Part shown: positions 35,130 to 46,469 of the stretch, piece by piece | Layout: the number at the start of each line of letters is the position of its first letter | Position numbering within the stretch: position 1 is the stretch's first letter | Assembly: GCA_016647705.1 (NCBI GenBank) | Contig: CM028334.1 | Span: 2,294,001-2,358,000, forward strand | Length of the DNA stretch: 64,000 nt | Direction: 5' to 3' | Source: Eucommia ulmoides | Lineage: Eukaryota > Streptophyta > Magnoliopsida > Garryales > Eucommiaceae | Translations under genes and position numbers: made by a program | The notes under the pieces: model-generated | What the model was told of the DNA's origin: nothing | Databases searched by the model: none | The model's input: the letters and a program-made list of their open reading frames with translations, nothing else

Positions 35130-38100
35130 AGGTTAAATTTATTTTCATTTTTGGAAAGTGAAAAATATTCAGATTTACGGGTGAAAAGGGTGAGAACCTA
35201 AGGAAAAAGAAATGGACAATAAGCCCCGGTACTTTAAAAAATTACTTCAATGATCATGCTTATGAATATGAGGGAGTAGTACTGTTATCATACCAGGGTG
35301 AAGTATCCTTGTTTCTCGGCTTGCATTCTCCTAAAATTTGTAGCTCATCAGCATTTCACTTAAGATTGGAGAACCAAAACAGACAAAATCGAATAAACAC
35401 AGTTGAACTTACCAAGCAAGCATTAGAATCTTGACATCAGTATGTTTCACATCCAAATCCGAACAAAGAGCTTCAATACCTTCAGGGCTATTTTTAAAAA
35501 AATCATGATAATATTAGCCATGCATAAGCAAAAATAACCAATAACAGAAAATACTTGTAATGTCTAGCATCAGATCAAATAATAATTCATTGATCTAGTG
35601 ACATTCAACATAATTAGCCTTACAAGCATGCAAACGAGTTGTAAAATTTTAAATACATAATTTTAACCTTTTAGGTTGTAACCAAATGAATGAACTATTA
35701 AGAGTGCCATAACTCAAGAGACCATTGTACTTGGCCTCCCTAATACACACATACGTCAGTCATAGCAATCTAGATATAAAAATAAATAGGCCGAGCAGCT
35801 TAGAGCACAAAGGCTCCCGCTATTGTGGGGTTTGACGAGGGTCAGGTTTATGCAAGTTTACACAACAAAGAGGTTGTTTTCAATATTTGAATCCGCGACC
35901 TCCAATTCACAATGGAAAAACCTTTATCTTTGCACCAAGACAAGTAGCAGAGTCACGTTGTGCTGAGGGTGGAATCAATTCCCTCCCCCCCCCCCCCAAA
36001 AAAAAAAAAAAAATTGTAAATTTACATTTTAACACCATATTTTTAAGAAAAATCAACTAAAACCTTCAGAATTTCATATAGCTTCCTTTGATTTTTATAA
36101 AATTAAAAATTTCTAGTAAACCCTAACAAAAAATTTCAGCCCCCCTATCAATTTTACGGATCCACCACTCATACGACATTAAAAGTACACTTTTTCAATA
36201 CTTTTATCTTGTAATTGAGTTTTATAGATTTAATCAGGTACTTCATTAATAATCAAAATCGTGAACAATAAATAGGCTATAGGCCACCAACAATACGTTT
36301 TTCATTACTTTTATCCAATAATTGTATTTTATAGATTTAATGAAGTACTTGGATTAAAATCCAAAATCGTGCACAACAACAAGGCCACATGTCAAGAATA
36401 TTTTCTTTTTGCCACTTTTATCCGATAATTGTATTTTATAAATTTAATAAAGCACTTGACGAAAAATAAAAAAACGTGGACAATAGCAAGGCTATGGGAC
36501 ACCAAAAATACGTTTTTTGCTACTTTTATCTGATAATTGTATTTTATGAATTCAATGAAGTACTAAATTGAAGATTGAAATCGTGATAATAGCAAGATCA
36601 TAAGTCACCGAAAATAAAATTTTCACTAATTTTATCCTATAATTGCATTTCATAGATTTAACCAACTACTTGATTAAAAATTAAAATCGTGAACAATAAC
36701 AAGGCTATATAACATGAAAAAATTGTTTTTCGATATTTTTATTTGATAATTGTATTTTATATATTTAATGAAGTATATGATTAATAGTAAGTGGGACAAA
36801 GGTTTAGTTGTTGTTATTGTTGTATTTGATTAATAGTAAATATCATGGACTACAACAAGGTTATAGGTTACAAAAATACACTTTTGTGCTACTTTTATCT
36901 GATAATTATATTTATAGGCTTAATGAAGTACTTGATTGAAAATCAAAATTGGGACTCGCTATTTTGGTCCAATAATTGCATTCTATAAATTTAACGAAGT
37001 ACTTGATTAAAAATCAAAATTGTTGACAGGTCAAGGCAATAGGTCACCAAATATACAATTTCCGCTCCTCTTATACGGTAATTGTATTTTATGTACTTAA
37101 TGAAGTTCTTGATTCCAAAACATACAGATGCACATGTGAAAATGCCATTTAATTCAAATGGAAGGTACTCAAATGAGAGAGATAGACCTAAGAAAACTTA
37201 GGATGAGACAATTAGGAATGATCTTATTGCTTTGGATAGATGACCCTTAAACGATCTGTGTGGCCCGATCAGATTCACGTAGCCAACCCCACTTAGGTGA
37301 GATAAAGGTTTTGTTATTGTTGTTATTGTTGTAATGAAGTACTTAAATGAAAATCGAAATTGCAGATAACAACAAGGATCACAAAAATATGTTTTTCATT
37401 ATTTTTATTCCATAATTATATTCTTATATATTTAATGAAATGAAATACTTGAATGAAAATCGAAATCATGACAATAGCATGGCTAAAAAGCACCGATAAT
37501 ATATTTTTTCAGTACTTTTGTCTGATAATTGTACTTTATAAATTTAATGAAGTATTTCACTGAAAATCAAAATTTAGAACAATAACAAGGCTATATGTCA
37601 CGAAAATACGTTTTTCGCGACTTTTCTGACAGTATTTTTCATACATGAAAGAATAACAGTCAAAGTGCACTACACCACAAATGTTCCCCCTTATTTTCAG
37701 ATATTAAACATATAATTTTAAAGGGGGAAGAAGAAGAATTCAACCCACACATGACCATTATGCAACACTAATTGTTTTTCGGAGTAGCTTCAATGCTACC
37801 CCAGGCAGATGCTAAAGTCATATATTGAATGTCGAGAGAGTTATACTTACTCAATTATCCCAGACGAACCACTTGCATATATATAGAAAAGTTGATCGAT
37901 CCGTTCCAACTCTTTGGAGGCAGCTTTTCCTGAAGCTGAAAGAATGAAACTCATAAGACCAGTGACGATGTAAGAGGATTTGAACAGCTTCTTATATTAC
38001 ATGAAAGATGGGGATAGACCCAAACGACATACATCATGCAAGAAGAACTTAGCATACACTGGCAAAACCAAATTTCAGGCTCATCCCAAGGGTTGAAGAA

Positions 38101-41100
38101 ATCGGTTTAATATTATTCTCATGATGACCCTTTTGATGCCAAAACAATGAGAAAAACAAGGAAAAAATGAAGTACTGTATCAAAAGACCAATGCGGAACA
38201 TAGCAGACGTTAGAATTAGAATTCAATTGGGCTTCGTCTGAGATAGTCTACTTCACCCAGAGCTGGCAATTCGGTCATGAAACAATGCTTCTTGCGTTGC
38301 AATAAACTCTCATCTCAATTGCTTATCAGTCAGATATAAAGAGTTAACCTTGAAACTGCTGCTCAGTTTTCTTATTAACATCTAAATATTTCCAACTTGT
38401 TTACTTGAAGTTCCAGCTCCAAATTTACATGCTATGTGTTGAAATATTATATTTAGGCGTTAATTTATATTTTTGGTATCTTTATTGTAGGGCTTTATTA
38501 AGCTCATTTATTTCAATAATATTCTTCCTAATTTAGCCTGCTCCTGCGACTATATAATTAGGAGAATAAGGCTCATTCTGTATGTACAGAAATTATCAAT
38601 AAGGCCCACTTCCTTCAAATGATAAAAACCCAATATAAAACCATTGTGTGCAATATCAGGTCTGATAATGGCCGAGAATACTTATCCGATGAATTTCGAG
38701 CTGAGCTTAATAAGCACGGTATCCTTCAGCAACTTACCTGCCCCTACACCCCTGAACAGAATGGTGTGGCGGAACGTAAGAACCGTCATATTATGTCTGT
38801 CGTCCGTTGTCTTTTGCGTGGAATGAATGTTCCCAAATCTTTTTGGCACACGGCTGTTCTTACTGCTGCCTATCTCATTAATCGGACCCCGAGCCGTGTC
38901 CTTACTGGTCAAACCCCCTTTCATATATTGCAACCCACTAGCACCCTTTTTCCTATCTTACCCCGTGTCTTTGGTTGTACGTGTTTTGTCCAGAATCGGA
39001 GCCCTACTCGCACTAAGTTAGATGATAAATCTATCCGGTGTATTTTCCTCGGCTATTCTTCCATGTCAAAAGGATATAGGTGCTACGATCCAACTACCTA
39101 CCGTACTTACCACTCTCTCGATGTTACGTTCCTTGAGACTGTACCCTACTTTTCTGGTATTGTATCTTCTCCACCTATTCAGGCACCCACTACTGGGGAT
39201 CATACTCCACTTCCGCGTCCTATTCCTGTCTTAGATATATCTTCCCCGCCCACATCCCATCCCCCACCTGATACCTCACCCACCCCCTTACGAGTCTACT
39301 CTCGTCGTCCACGTGTCTCACATCCCCTGCCGACATCTTCTTCGGACTCAGGTATCTCTTCTTCTCCCATTATCTTTGACCCTGTTCCCCGCCGTTACCC
39401 GACTCGGGAACGTCACCCACCATCCTGCTACCTTCTTTCATGTTCTACTAATCATCCGATTTCCAAGTATTTGTCTTTTCAGGGTCTCTCAGATCAATAT
39501 AAATCATTCCTTGGAAATATTGATTCAGTTGTCATTCCTCGCTCTGTTTATGAGGCCCTCCAGAATCCACAGTGGGTTGCCGCCATGCAAGCAGAGATGG
39601 ATGCCCTACAGCGGAATCATACATGGGACTTGGTTGATTTGCCGACTGGTGAACGGCCGGTTGGTTGTAAGTGGGTCTTCAGTGTGAAATATCTAGCTGA
39701 TGGTTCGATTGATCGGTACAAAGCCCGGCTTGTTGCTAAGGGCTACACACAAATCCCGGGTAAAGACTTCGGTGCCACCTTTGCCCCGGTTGCTAAATTG
39801 ACTACTGTCCGATTTCTTATTTCGTTGGCTGCATCTCATTCTTGGCCACTGCACCAGTTGGATGTCAAGAATGCATTCCTTAATGGTGCCCTGACTGAGA
39901 TTATCTATATGGAGCCTCCACCGGGATTTCGGTCTCAGGGGGAGTATTCAGGCAAAGTTTGTCGACTCCGAAAATCCCTCTATGGACTTAAGCAGTCTCC
40001 TCGTGCATGGTTCCATCGATTCAGCGAAGCCATCCTCACTATGGGGTTTATCCAGTGTCACTCAGATCATACTTGCTTCATCCGTCGCCAACACCAGGGA
40101 CGGTGCATCATTATCTCAGTCTATGTGGATGATATTATTATCACCGGAGACGACGCACCAGGCATTCAGCAGGTAAAGAAAGATTTCGGACATATTTTTG
40201 ACATCAAGGATTTGGGTCATCTCCGTTACTTTCTCGGTATTGAGGTTGCTCGGTCTCGGAAAGGTATCTCTCTCTCGCAGAGGAAATACGCTCTTGATCT
40301 TCTTCAAGACACTGGGATGCTTGGATGTAGACCAGCCTCCACTCCCATGGATCCGAACCTTAAGTTAACAACAGACTCGGGAGAATTATTATCAGATCCA
40401 TCAGTATATCAGCGACTTGTGGGACGTCTCATCTACTTGACTAATACAAGGCCAGATCTTACGTATGCTGTCAGTGTTGTGAGCCAATTTATGCACTCAC
40501 CACGTACATCACACATGGATGCTGTCTACCATATCCTTCGGTACCTCAAAACATGCCCCGGTCTGGGTCTCTTCTATATGTCAGGGATACAGGAGGGACT
40601 CTCTTGCTTTACAGATGCTGACTATGCAGGATCGAAGGACGATAGACGTTCGACCTCTGGTCTGTGCACCTTTAACGGAAGACACCTAATCTCGTGGAAA
40701 AGTAAGAAGCAATCCGTCGTTTCCCGATCTTCTGCCGAAGCTGAGTATCGCGCTATGGCTCAAGGAACATGTGAACTCCTTTGGCTTCGTTCCCTTTTGA
40801 CTGAGTTAGGACTTCCCGTTGGAAACTCATCTAAGTTGTTCTGTGACAACAAGTCTGCCATAATGTTATCCTCAGATTCAGTTCTTCATGAGAGAACGAA
40901 ACACATTGAGGTGGATATCCACTTCATTCGTGAAAAAGTCCAATCGGGAGTCATCACACCAGCCTTCGTCCCATCTTCAGAACAGGCTGCTGATATGTTT
41001 ACCAAGTCTACAGGACCATCTCTCCTTCAGTCAGCTATTAGCAAGCTAGGGCTCATCAACATTTTTGCCCCAGCTTGAGGGGGAGTGTTGAAATATTATA

Positions 41101-41824
41101 TTTAGGCGTTAATTTATATTTTTGGTATCTTTATTGTAGGGCTTTATTAAGCCCATTTATTTCAATAATATTCTTCCTAATTTAGCCTGCTCCTGCGGCT
41201 ATATAATTAGGAGAATAAGGCTCATTCTGTATGTACAGAAATTATCAATATAATTTTCTTCTTTCCCTATATCCTTTACTATTTAAGCATTTTATCGATT
41301 GCTCAATTGGGTCTTAGTTTGAGCTTCGTCTTTTTAGCACTCCATCGCATAACGCTATCATCGCTTGCGACCAAAGCGGATCATATCATGAAGTAATTCT
41401 AAAACAATTTAGAGCAATAAAGTTTCAGTTCTTATAGGGTTCTTTAACTGAACATCTTTGAATCAATCCATAACTGCAGAGTGCAGAGTGATCCCATTTA
41501 TCAGTTTTTCATGTAAAAATTATCTAGAGTACGATTTTGTTTAGCAAGACTCCTTCCACGTATATAAACTTTCGCTTTTGCCTTGAATTTTTAATTCGAA
41601 TGTCATAGTAGCAAACCATTTCTAACAATGAATCACGCGGAAAGCTATAAAATCACAAAAGAAGTAATGATTTGATCATTAAGCAACCGACTCTTGACAA
41701 ACACTAAAATCAAAGGAAGGGCGCGAAGGAATTATCGATTACCGGAGCGAAATAGATCGACGGCCGATGAAGCTGTGGACGCTGCAGAATTGGCCGAACC
41801 TTTCCGTGACGACGTGCGAGGCAT
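33789..41824 (-). CDS. DCN1-like cullin neddylation protein (potentiating-neddylation domain), nine exons
   Basis: Minus-strand exons 41743-41824, 37851-37935, 35413-35487, 35294-35330, 34787-34870, 34601-34661, 34400-34506, 34062-34127 and 33789-33890 all have GT-AG borders and join in phase to 232 residues plus stop. The N-terminus is basic and serine-rich (MPRTSSRKGSANSAAST). From about residue 30 the PONY fold follows: ELERIDQLFYIYASGSSG, DPEGIEALCSDLDV, EEWRRGLKSLRAETIVKLKK, DFYTFAFQYCLTEEKQ, INMDQWMGFYRFCDE and DLAWPLILDNFVEWM. The family acts as a scaffold-type E3 that promotes NEDD8 transfer from UBC12 to cullins; the DAWP-type patch (here DLAWPLILDNFVEW) contacts the cullin. There is no UBA domain, so it matches the shorter plant form (like At1g15860, recalled). 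Intron 1 holds a Copia element and intron 2 a satellite; splice signals look unharmed. Confidence 0.95.
34021..34076 (-). repeat. 29-bp tandem duplication of an exon end and donor (DCN1-like intron 8)
   Basis: ATGACAAATTAGCTCATCGC at 34021 repeats as ATGACAAATCACCTCATCGC at 34050, copying the last codons of exon 8 and its donor. In the intronic copy the donor GT reads CT, so it should not compete. Confidence 0.75.
34940..35015 (-). mobile_element. LINE/SINE 3'-tail fragment in DCN1-like intron 4
   Basis: ACAACAACAACTAAGCCTTT, then GTCCCACTTAAGTTGGGCGGCTACATG, is the minus-strand form of the GTTGTTG-ended tail. Confidence 0.55.
35069..35128. repeat. C25 / CA / A homopolymer compound repeat
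   Basis: 25 C, then about 8 CA, then about 22 A lie in DCN1-like intron 4, giving a strong strand bias. Confidence 0.9.
36783..36830 (+). mobile_element. LINE/SINE 3'-tail fragment inside the satellite
   Basis: AGTGGGACAAAGGTTTAGTT followed by GTTGTTATTGTTGTA; only the extreme 3' tail is present. Confidence 0.5.
37165..37335 (+). mobile_element. LINE 3' end (RTE-like) inside the satellite
   Basis: A reading RDRPKKT then DETIRNDLIALD (with one in-frame stop) resembles the C-terminal end of plant LINE ORFs, and the tail CGTAGCCAACCCCACTTAGG, then GATAAAGG and GTTGTTATTGTTG, follows. It is 5' truncated. Confidence 0.55.
38437..41255 (+). mobile_element. Copia LTR retrotransposon, incomplete, in DCN1-like intron 1
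   Basis: Plus strand, opposite to the host gene. Terminal repeats (about 167 bp comparable) begin TGTTGAAATATTATATTTAG at 38437 and 41086 and differ at only two positions, so the insertion looks young. A purine-rich tract (GAGGGGGAG) precedes the right repeat. Parts seen in one open frame at 38619-41078 are the integrase region, reverse transcriptase (with the YVDD box) and RNase H (FTDADYAG, SSAEAEYRA). Gag and protease are not seen, so the element is broken in at least one place and cannot be self-sufficient. No target duplication was found by eye. Confidence 0.93.
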
Positions 41825-41960
41825 ATTGGAGAATTTCGGAGAGAGAGAGAGAGAAATCAATCCAAGCTATGAACTCTCGAGCGATCGAAGCTTCGACAAA
41901 GCGATTGATCGAAGACTGGTATGGTTAGCCCTTAGCCGTCTTCTCTGACGGAGGACGGGA
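41825..41960 (-). promoter_or_regulatory. 5' leader/promoter region of the DCN1-like gene
   Basis: GC-richer sequence directly upstream of the start codon, with a GA run and ATCGAAGCTTCGAC. It is duplicated with exon 1 at about 60485-60595. Confidence 0.4.
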
Positions 41961-42354
41961 TTTACGTAAGTAGTAGTGCGTACCTCGCACTTGCAGAGGC
42001 AGCTTTAATGAAAACAGCGCAATTTTTTTCTTCTTGATCTTTTTCTTTTTCTTTCTTTCTTTTTTCATTTTTTTTTTAATTATATTTTGATCTAGACTAA
42101 AATTTTATATTTATTTTAATCTCAAAAAAATTAAAATGTTGTCAATTTGAAATGAAAAATAGAGCGTTTACTCATTAGGTGATCTTCTAATTGAGATATT
42201 TTTATCATTTAAGATTTTTTATTTTTTTTTTATTTTTATTATTTTATTACTCAATTAAAAGTAAAAATTATTACTATTATTATTATTATTTTATTTTTTT
42301 TGTGTTTACAAAATAAATAGTATTTGCTCTAATTAAACTTAAGCAATATAACAC
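41961..42354. other. AT-rich intergenic sequence
   Basis: No gene or recognised repeat. Confidence 0.5.
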
Positions 42355-42577
42355 AAGAGGTGTTAGTCCGCCTGGCAAGGAGAGGTTCTCTTTTTTGCTG
42401 TCAACCAGAGTTCGACTCTTCTGTGGAGCACTCTGAAAATTAAATCTTGAATTTAATTTTGAATGTACCATGCCGATGTGGGAGAGTGCGTCTTTAAGAT
42501 TGTCCAATAAGATGATTAGTCAAGGTGCAAGTAAGCTGGATCGAACACACCTTGTTGTATAACCAAACAAAAAAAAA
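42355..42577 (+). mobile_element. tRNA-derived SINE, copy 6 (most complete)
   Basis: It contains GTTAGTCCGCCTGGCAAGG (A-box-like), CCAGAGTTCGACTCTTCTG (B-box), AATTAAATCTTGAATTTAAT, GTGGGAGAGTGCGTCTTTAA, GATGATTAGTCAAGGTG, CTGGATCGAACACACC and a poly-A end. It is the best copy for defining the family. Confidence 0.7.
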
Positions 42578-42724
42578 AACTTAAGTAGTGTAGCTTGTGA
42601 AATTACTATTATAATTTTCTTCCCTAATAATGATTTTTAATTAATATAAAATAATAAGCAAAAACATTTAAATTTGAGCTAGTGTTGTAATTCTTGCTAC
42701 TGTCGTTGAGAGATTACATTTTGG

Positions 42725-43168
42725 AAGTATTAAAAAAAAATGTTTATATAGTGTTATGTGAACTACTACTGAATTTGGAGCTTAGTTTAAAGATTTTGAA
42801 TCTCGTGAATTTGGTTCAAAAGATACTATGGCAGTGGATCGCATGAGACGTTACAAACGGTATCAAAGTCAACCCTCTTTCTGAAAACGGGTATTGTGGC
42901 GGTATTGATAGAGGCTCCAAAGAAGGATAGAGTCCCAAGGTAGATACCATGTGTCCGCTTATAGAGTGTCATCTACACCACCAACTAAGGAAATGAACTG
43001 GGCCAACACGACGAGGACGTCAACATTTCTGAGTGAAGGATATTATGAGATCCCACATCATAAATATTAGAAAAAGGTTATATGATATATAAAATACCCT
43101 ATTATTAGTGTCTTGACTTAAATATTTTGGGTCACGTGTACTCAGTGTAAAAGGTATTAAACCAATGC
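42725..43168 (+). mobile_element. Possible TRIM-like element of a second family
   Basis: A primer-site-like GGTATCAAAGTCAACC at about 42858 follows a 120-base segment with AGTTTAAAGATTTTGAATCTCG; a related segment (GACTTAAATATTTTGGGTCACG) recurs at about 43125, and another near 23570. No coding capacity; partial evidence only. Confidence 0.35.
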
Positions 43169-43419
43169 GTCGCATGGAAACGGTATTCTCATTTTCATAA
43201 AGAAACTTTATTTAAATAAAAAAATCTATAATTATCCCAAAATACATGAATTTATACCAACATGAGAGGTTAGTTCAAATAAAAAATATTTATTTTTTGA
43301 GATTAAAACAATTCAATCATTTGTTACCACTCCACATCAATTTTTAGTTTTAGTTTTAGTTTTTGAATTTAAAGATGCTTATTAGTTTTATTTTAATCGC
43401 CTATATAAATATACTAAAA

Positions 43420-43605
43420 ATTCCTTAAAGACTATTGATTTTCTAATTTATAAGCATAAGAAAATTATACATAATAAAAAAATTGATCAATTAAATACAA
43501 ATATAAAAATTAAAAAATACAAAATATAATTTAATTTCACTAACTTAAAAGTGGGGGTGTAAAATATTTGGACGGAAATATTTCCTAAAAAAATTCTATA
43601 GATAG
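43420..43605. mobile_element. Arm of a long-TIR element
   Basis: AT-rich sequence with ATTGATCAATTAAATACAAA and TAAAAGTGGGGGTGTAAAAT resembles the inverted arm at 29660-29830; it ends where a TRIM begins, as at 29831. Confidence 0.35.
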
Positions 43606-43613
43606 GAAGCTAA

Positions 43614-44056
43614 TGTATCCCGCATTGCTTGTGTTACTTGATCCTGAGCTACATATAAGCCTACGACAATCCTCCTCCTTTCAAGGCGTCTTTTGAGGGT
43701 GAATTAGGCCCATTGAATCTCTACATGGTATCAGAGTCAATCCTCATGTCTTATGTTGGACGTGTTAAATCCCACATCAACATTTGACCCCCAGTATCCG
43801 TTCGCAGTAGTTTGTCAAAGTTCACCCTGCGCGCAAGGGTCATTATGTTGAATCCCACATTGATGTTGTGCCCCCCGATATCCGTTCGCAGTGGTTTGTA
43901 AAAGTCCACCCCGCACGTAAAGGGATATATTGAATCCCACATCGCTTGTGTCACATGATCCTGAGCTATATATAAGTCTAGGAATAATCTTTTTCTTTCA
44001 TGGCGTCTCAAAGGCGGCTTTTCTTTTGAGAGAGTAAGGCCCATTGGGTTACTACA
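43614..44056 (+). mobile_element. TRIM (miniature LTR element), copy 2, most complete
   Basis: Left terminal repeat 43614-43725 and right repeat about 43931-44056 share CATTGCTTGTGT-type starts, TGATCCTGAGCTA and an AGGCCCATTG block and end in TACA. A primer-binding-site match to initiator methionine tRNA (TGGTATCAGAGT) follows the left repeat at 43726-43737. The interior of about 200 bases is non-coding, with an internal repeat of TATCCGTTCGCAGT. Old. Confidence 0.65.
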
Positions 44057-44580
44057 GAAATCAAACAAATGGTAATGAATAATTCTTATGCGTCTGAAAG
44101 AAAATTGTATATCGCCTCTCCCATGTTTGATTATGCCACCCAGAAAAAAAGGGATCCAAGAGGAAGAAAAATTGTAATTCGAATTAGCAAAAAAAGAAAA
44201 TAATAATAATAATAATAATTGTTTTTAATTTCTTAATTTTAAGGGCAGTTAGTGAAAGAAAGCAATTTCTTAAGGTACAGTTTGGAAGTGTGGAATTAGA
44301 AATGAAAGCATACAAAAATTTAAAAATTTAGAATTCCAATTTCATAATATCAAAATGAATGTTCCCTTTTTTTTCAAGCAATATATATATATACACACTA
44401 GTAGACGACAGTACCTGGCATCAGCTGATTCAGCTGGTAAAATCTGTTAGTCAGTTTTTTTTTTTTTTTTTTTTGAGTGTGTTCTGTAATATAGACAACA
44501 CACGGTCAAAAGAGCCCCTAATGGTGGAGGGAATAGTTTTGTGAAAATAAATAAGAAACATTCTTAAGCAATTCAAGAAA
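44057..44580. other. Intergenic sequence
   Basis: No gene is seen. It contains an ATA run near 44205-44219 and a T18 tract at 44457-44474. Confidence 0.45.
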
Positions 44581-44582
44581 TA

Positions 44583-45358
44583 ACCTCAAATTACTCCCAA
44601 AACTTTGGGAACAGAAAATCGTGTTTACCAAACAAATTTTTGTACATTAACCCAAAAAATTGGAAGGGGGAACAAGAATCGGGGAACAAAAACGGTAACC
44701 AAACAGGGCCCAAGGTTCCACTGGTCTAATCATTTCATGAACCAGAAAGGTGGTAGAAACCATCCATGACCGAGAAGTTAGGGTGGCTTTGGTAACTGTT
44801 TCTGTTCCCATCCCCGCAGTGGGATGGGAATGGGATGAAAAGATATGAGAATTCTGTTTCATTCTTGAGAGTAGAATCGTATTTAGTAACAATAATTTTA
44901 TTTTTATTTTATTTATTTATTTTTTTGGAACAGAATCGTGTTTGGTAATGATATTATTCTAAAACTATATAATTTTTTTTTTGAGATTTTTTTTTTTGTT
45001 TTGGCCGGACGGCATGCGGGCGGTGCCGGTGATGGCCGGACAACGGCAGCAAGTGGGTGACGGTGGGCGGACGGCCGTGGCCGAAAAGTTGCCGGCGGCG
45101 GCGGTGGCCGAACTGTGGGCGGCTGGCGATGCCGGAGGTGACCGACGACGGTGGACGGCGACAGGAATGGAATGAGAATAATGAGAAATAATTTTTTTTT
45201 GTTTCTCATTTCTTAAGAAAAAAGTGGGCACAATTTTCAAATGAGAATGAAATGAGAACGGGAACAAAAATTACCAAACGCTATTCCCAAACAGAATTCC
45301 TAAAAATCTGGAAATGGAATGAGAATTTCTAAAATGAAAACGGTTACCAAACGGGACC
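44583..45358. mobile_element. TIR-type element complex with a GC-rich core, copy 1
   Basis: The ends carry GTTTACCAAACAAA, GGTAACCAAACAGGGCCC and CGGTTACCAAACGGGACCCC, the last two indicating nested or repeated termini. The centre at 45000-45170 is strikingly GC-rich (GGCCGGACGG, GGCGGCGGCGGTGGCCG) within AT-rich arms. Frames over the core are low-complexity proline/arginine-rich and not believed. Confidence 0.5.
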
Positions 45359-45387
45359 CCCTCCCCAGAAAGCAAAGTTTCTTATAA

Positions 45388-46372
45388 ATTAAAGGGGTTT
45401 TGACACTTAACACCCTTGAAGTTTGAACACTATTTACTTTGGTCCCCTATAGTTTCAGTTTGAACACATGACATCCTAAAGTTTCGTAATAATCTCAATT
45501 CAGTCCAAATAAATAGCCCCATGACAATTTTGGATGGCAAACTGTCATATGTCTTGCACCCAACTATTTTAAAGAGGACCTTACGGTCATTTCCATTCTC
45601 TTCAATTGACCTTTCCAAATTTTCTATGAAAAACCTATATATATATGTGTGTGTGTGTGTGTGTTATGTTATATCTATATTCCTGACTTCTTCATATTTG
45701 GGCACGAAGGAGAATGACAGGGAGGAAAAAGAAAGTCAGAAATGCCCATAAAGCCCCTTAAAAAAAGTCACATGCGCGGTAAATGACTATGTTTTGTCCA
45801 AAATTGAAATGGTGATAATGACTTATACTGTAGTGGGATGATTAGGAAAGTTTAAGGTATTATATGTTCTTGTACAAATTCAATAGGCCTCACTCACTCT
45901 CAAAAGACGCCTTGTGAAAGGAAGACTACTCCAAACTTTATATATAGCTCAAGATTAGGAATTCAGGTAACACAAGCATCACGCCCCCTCACGCGCAGGC
46001 TAGGCTTTGACAAACCACTGCAACCATATATCGAGGGGACCAACATCAATGTAGGATTCAACACATCCCCTCACGCGCATGGTAGACATTGACAAACCAC
46101 TACGAACGGATATCGAGGAGCCCAACATTGATGAGGGATTTACCGCTCCCAACATCATACCAAAGGCCTAGCATGCCATGTAGAAATCCAATGGGTCAAC
46201 TCACTCTTAAAAAGACACCTTGTGAAAGAAAGATTGTCCCAGACTTTATATATACTTCAGGATCAGGTAACACAAGAGATATAGAATTCAATAAGTTCAA
46301 ATTGAAACTGTGGGGACCAATGTGAGATTTTGGTCAAAATTTAGGAGTACGAAATGTCAAAACTCCTAAAAT
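45388..46372. mobile_element. TIR element with arms of about 70 bp, carrying a TRIM insertion
   Basis: Left arm (GGGGTTTTGACACTTA, TGGTCCCCTATAGTTTCAGT) matches the inverted right arm (ACTGTGGGGACCAATGTGAG, AATGTCAAAACTCCT). The TRIM at 45889-46300 lies inside. Confidence 0.5.
45889..46300 (-). mobile_element. TRIM (miniature LTR element), copy 3
   Basis: Minus orientation: CCTCACTCACTCTCAAAAG, CTTTATATATAGCTCAAG, ACTTTATATATACTTCAGG and the internal CACGCGCAGGCTAGGCTTTG segments match the other two copies. Two terminal repeats are present; it looks old. Confidence 0.6.
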
Positions 46373-46469
46373 AAAGAAGAAATCAACTCATGCAAGAACG
46401 GAAGGAATTACTTTCATGAGGGTTAAGTCACTAGATCACGTAGAGGAAATCAAAGTATTACTTTCAGAG

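Larger units (their letters stand above)
36180..37625. repeat. Intronic satellite, about 11-12 units of roughly 108-112 bp (DCN1-like intron 2)
   Basis: Each unit contains a GCTACTTTTATCTGATAATT-like block, GTATTTTATAGATTTAATGA, AGTACTTGATTAAAAATCAAA and AATAGCAAGGCTATAGGTCACC. Unit starts are seen near 36190, 36298, 36405, 36512, 36620, 36725, 36880, 36955, 37057, 37390, 37503 and 37608. LINE-tail insertions interrupt it at about 36783-36830 and 37165-37335. Units are well diverged, so the array is old. Confidence 0.75.

Noticed and set aside
36180-37625. Regularly spaced repeats considered as a CRISPR array
   Set aside because: The units are tandem and 108-112 bp with no unique spacers, in a plant intron; no cas genes.
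42355-42577. tRNA gene, because of the GAGTTCGACTC box
   Set aside because: No cloverleaf could be drawn, and the same sequence recurs seven times with poly-A tails, as expected of a SINE.
44913-45267. Proline/arginine-rich frames on both strands
   Set aside because: They cover the GC-rich core of a TIR element and have no counterpart in the similar cores.
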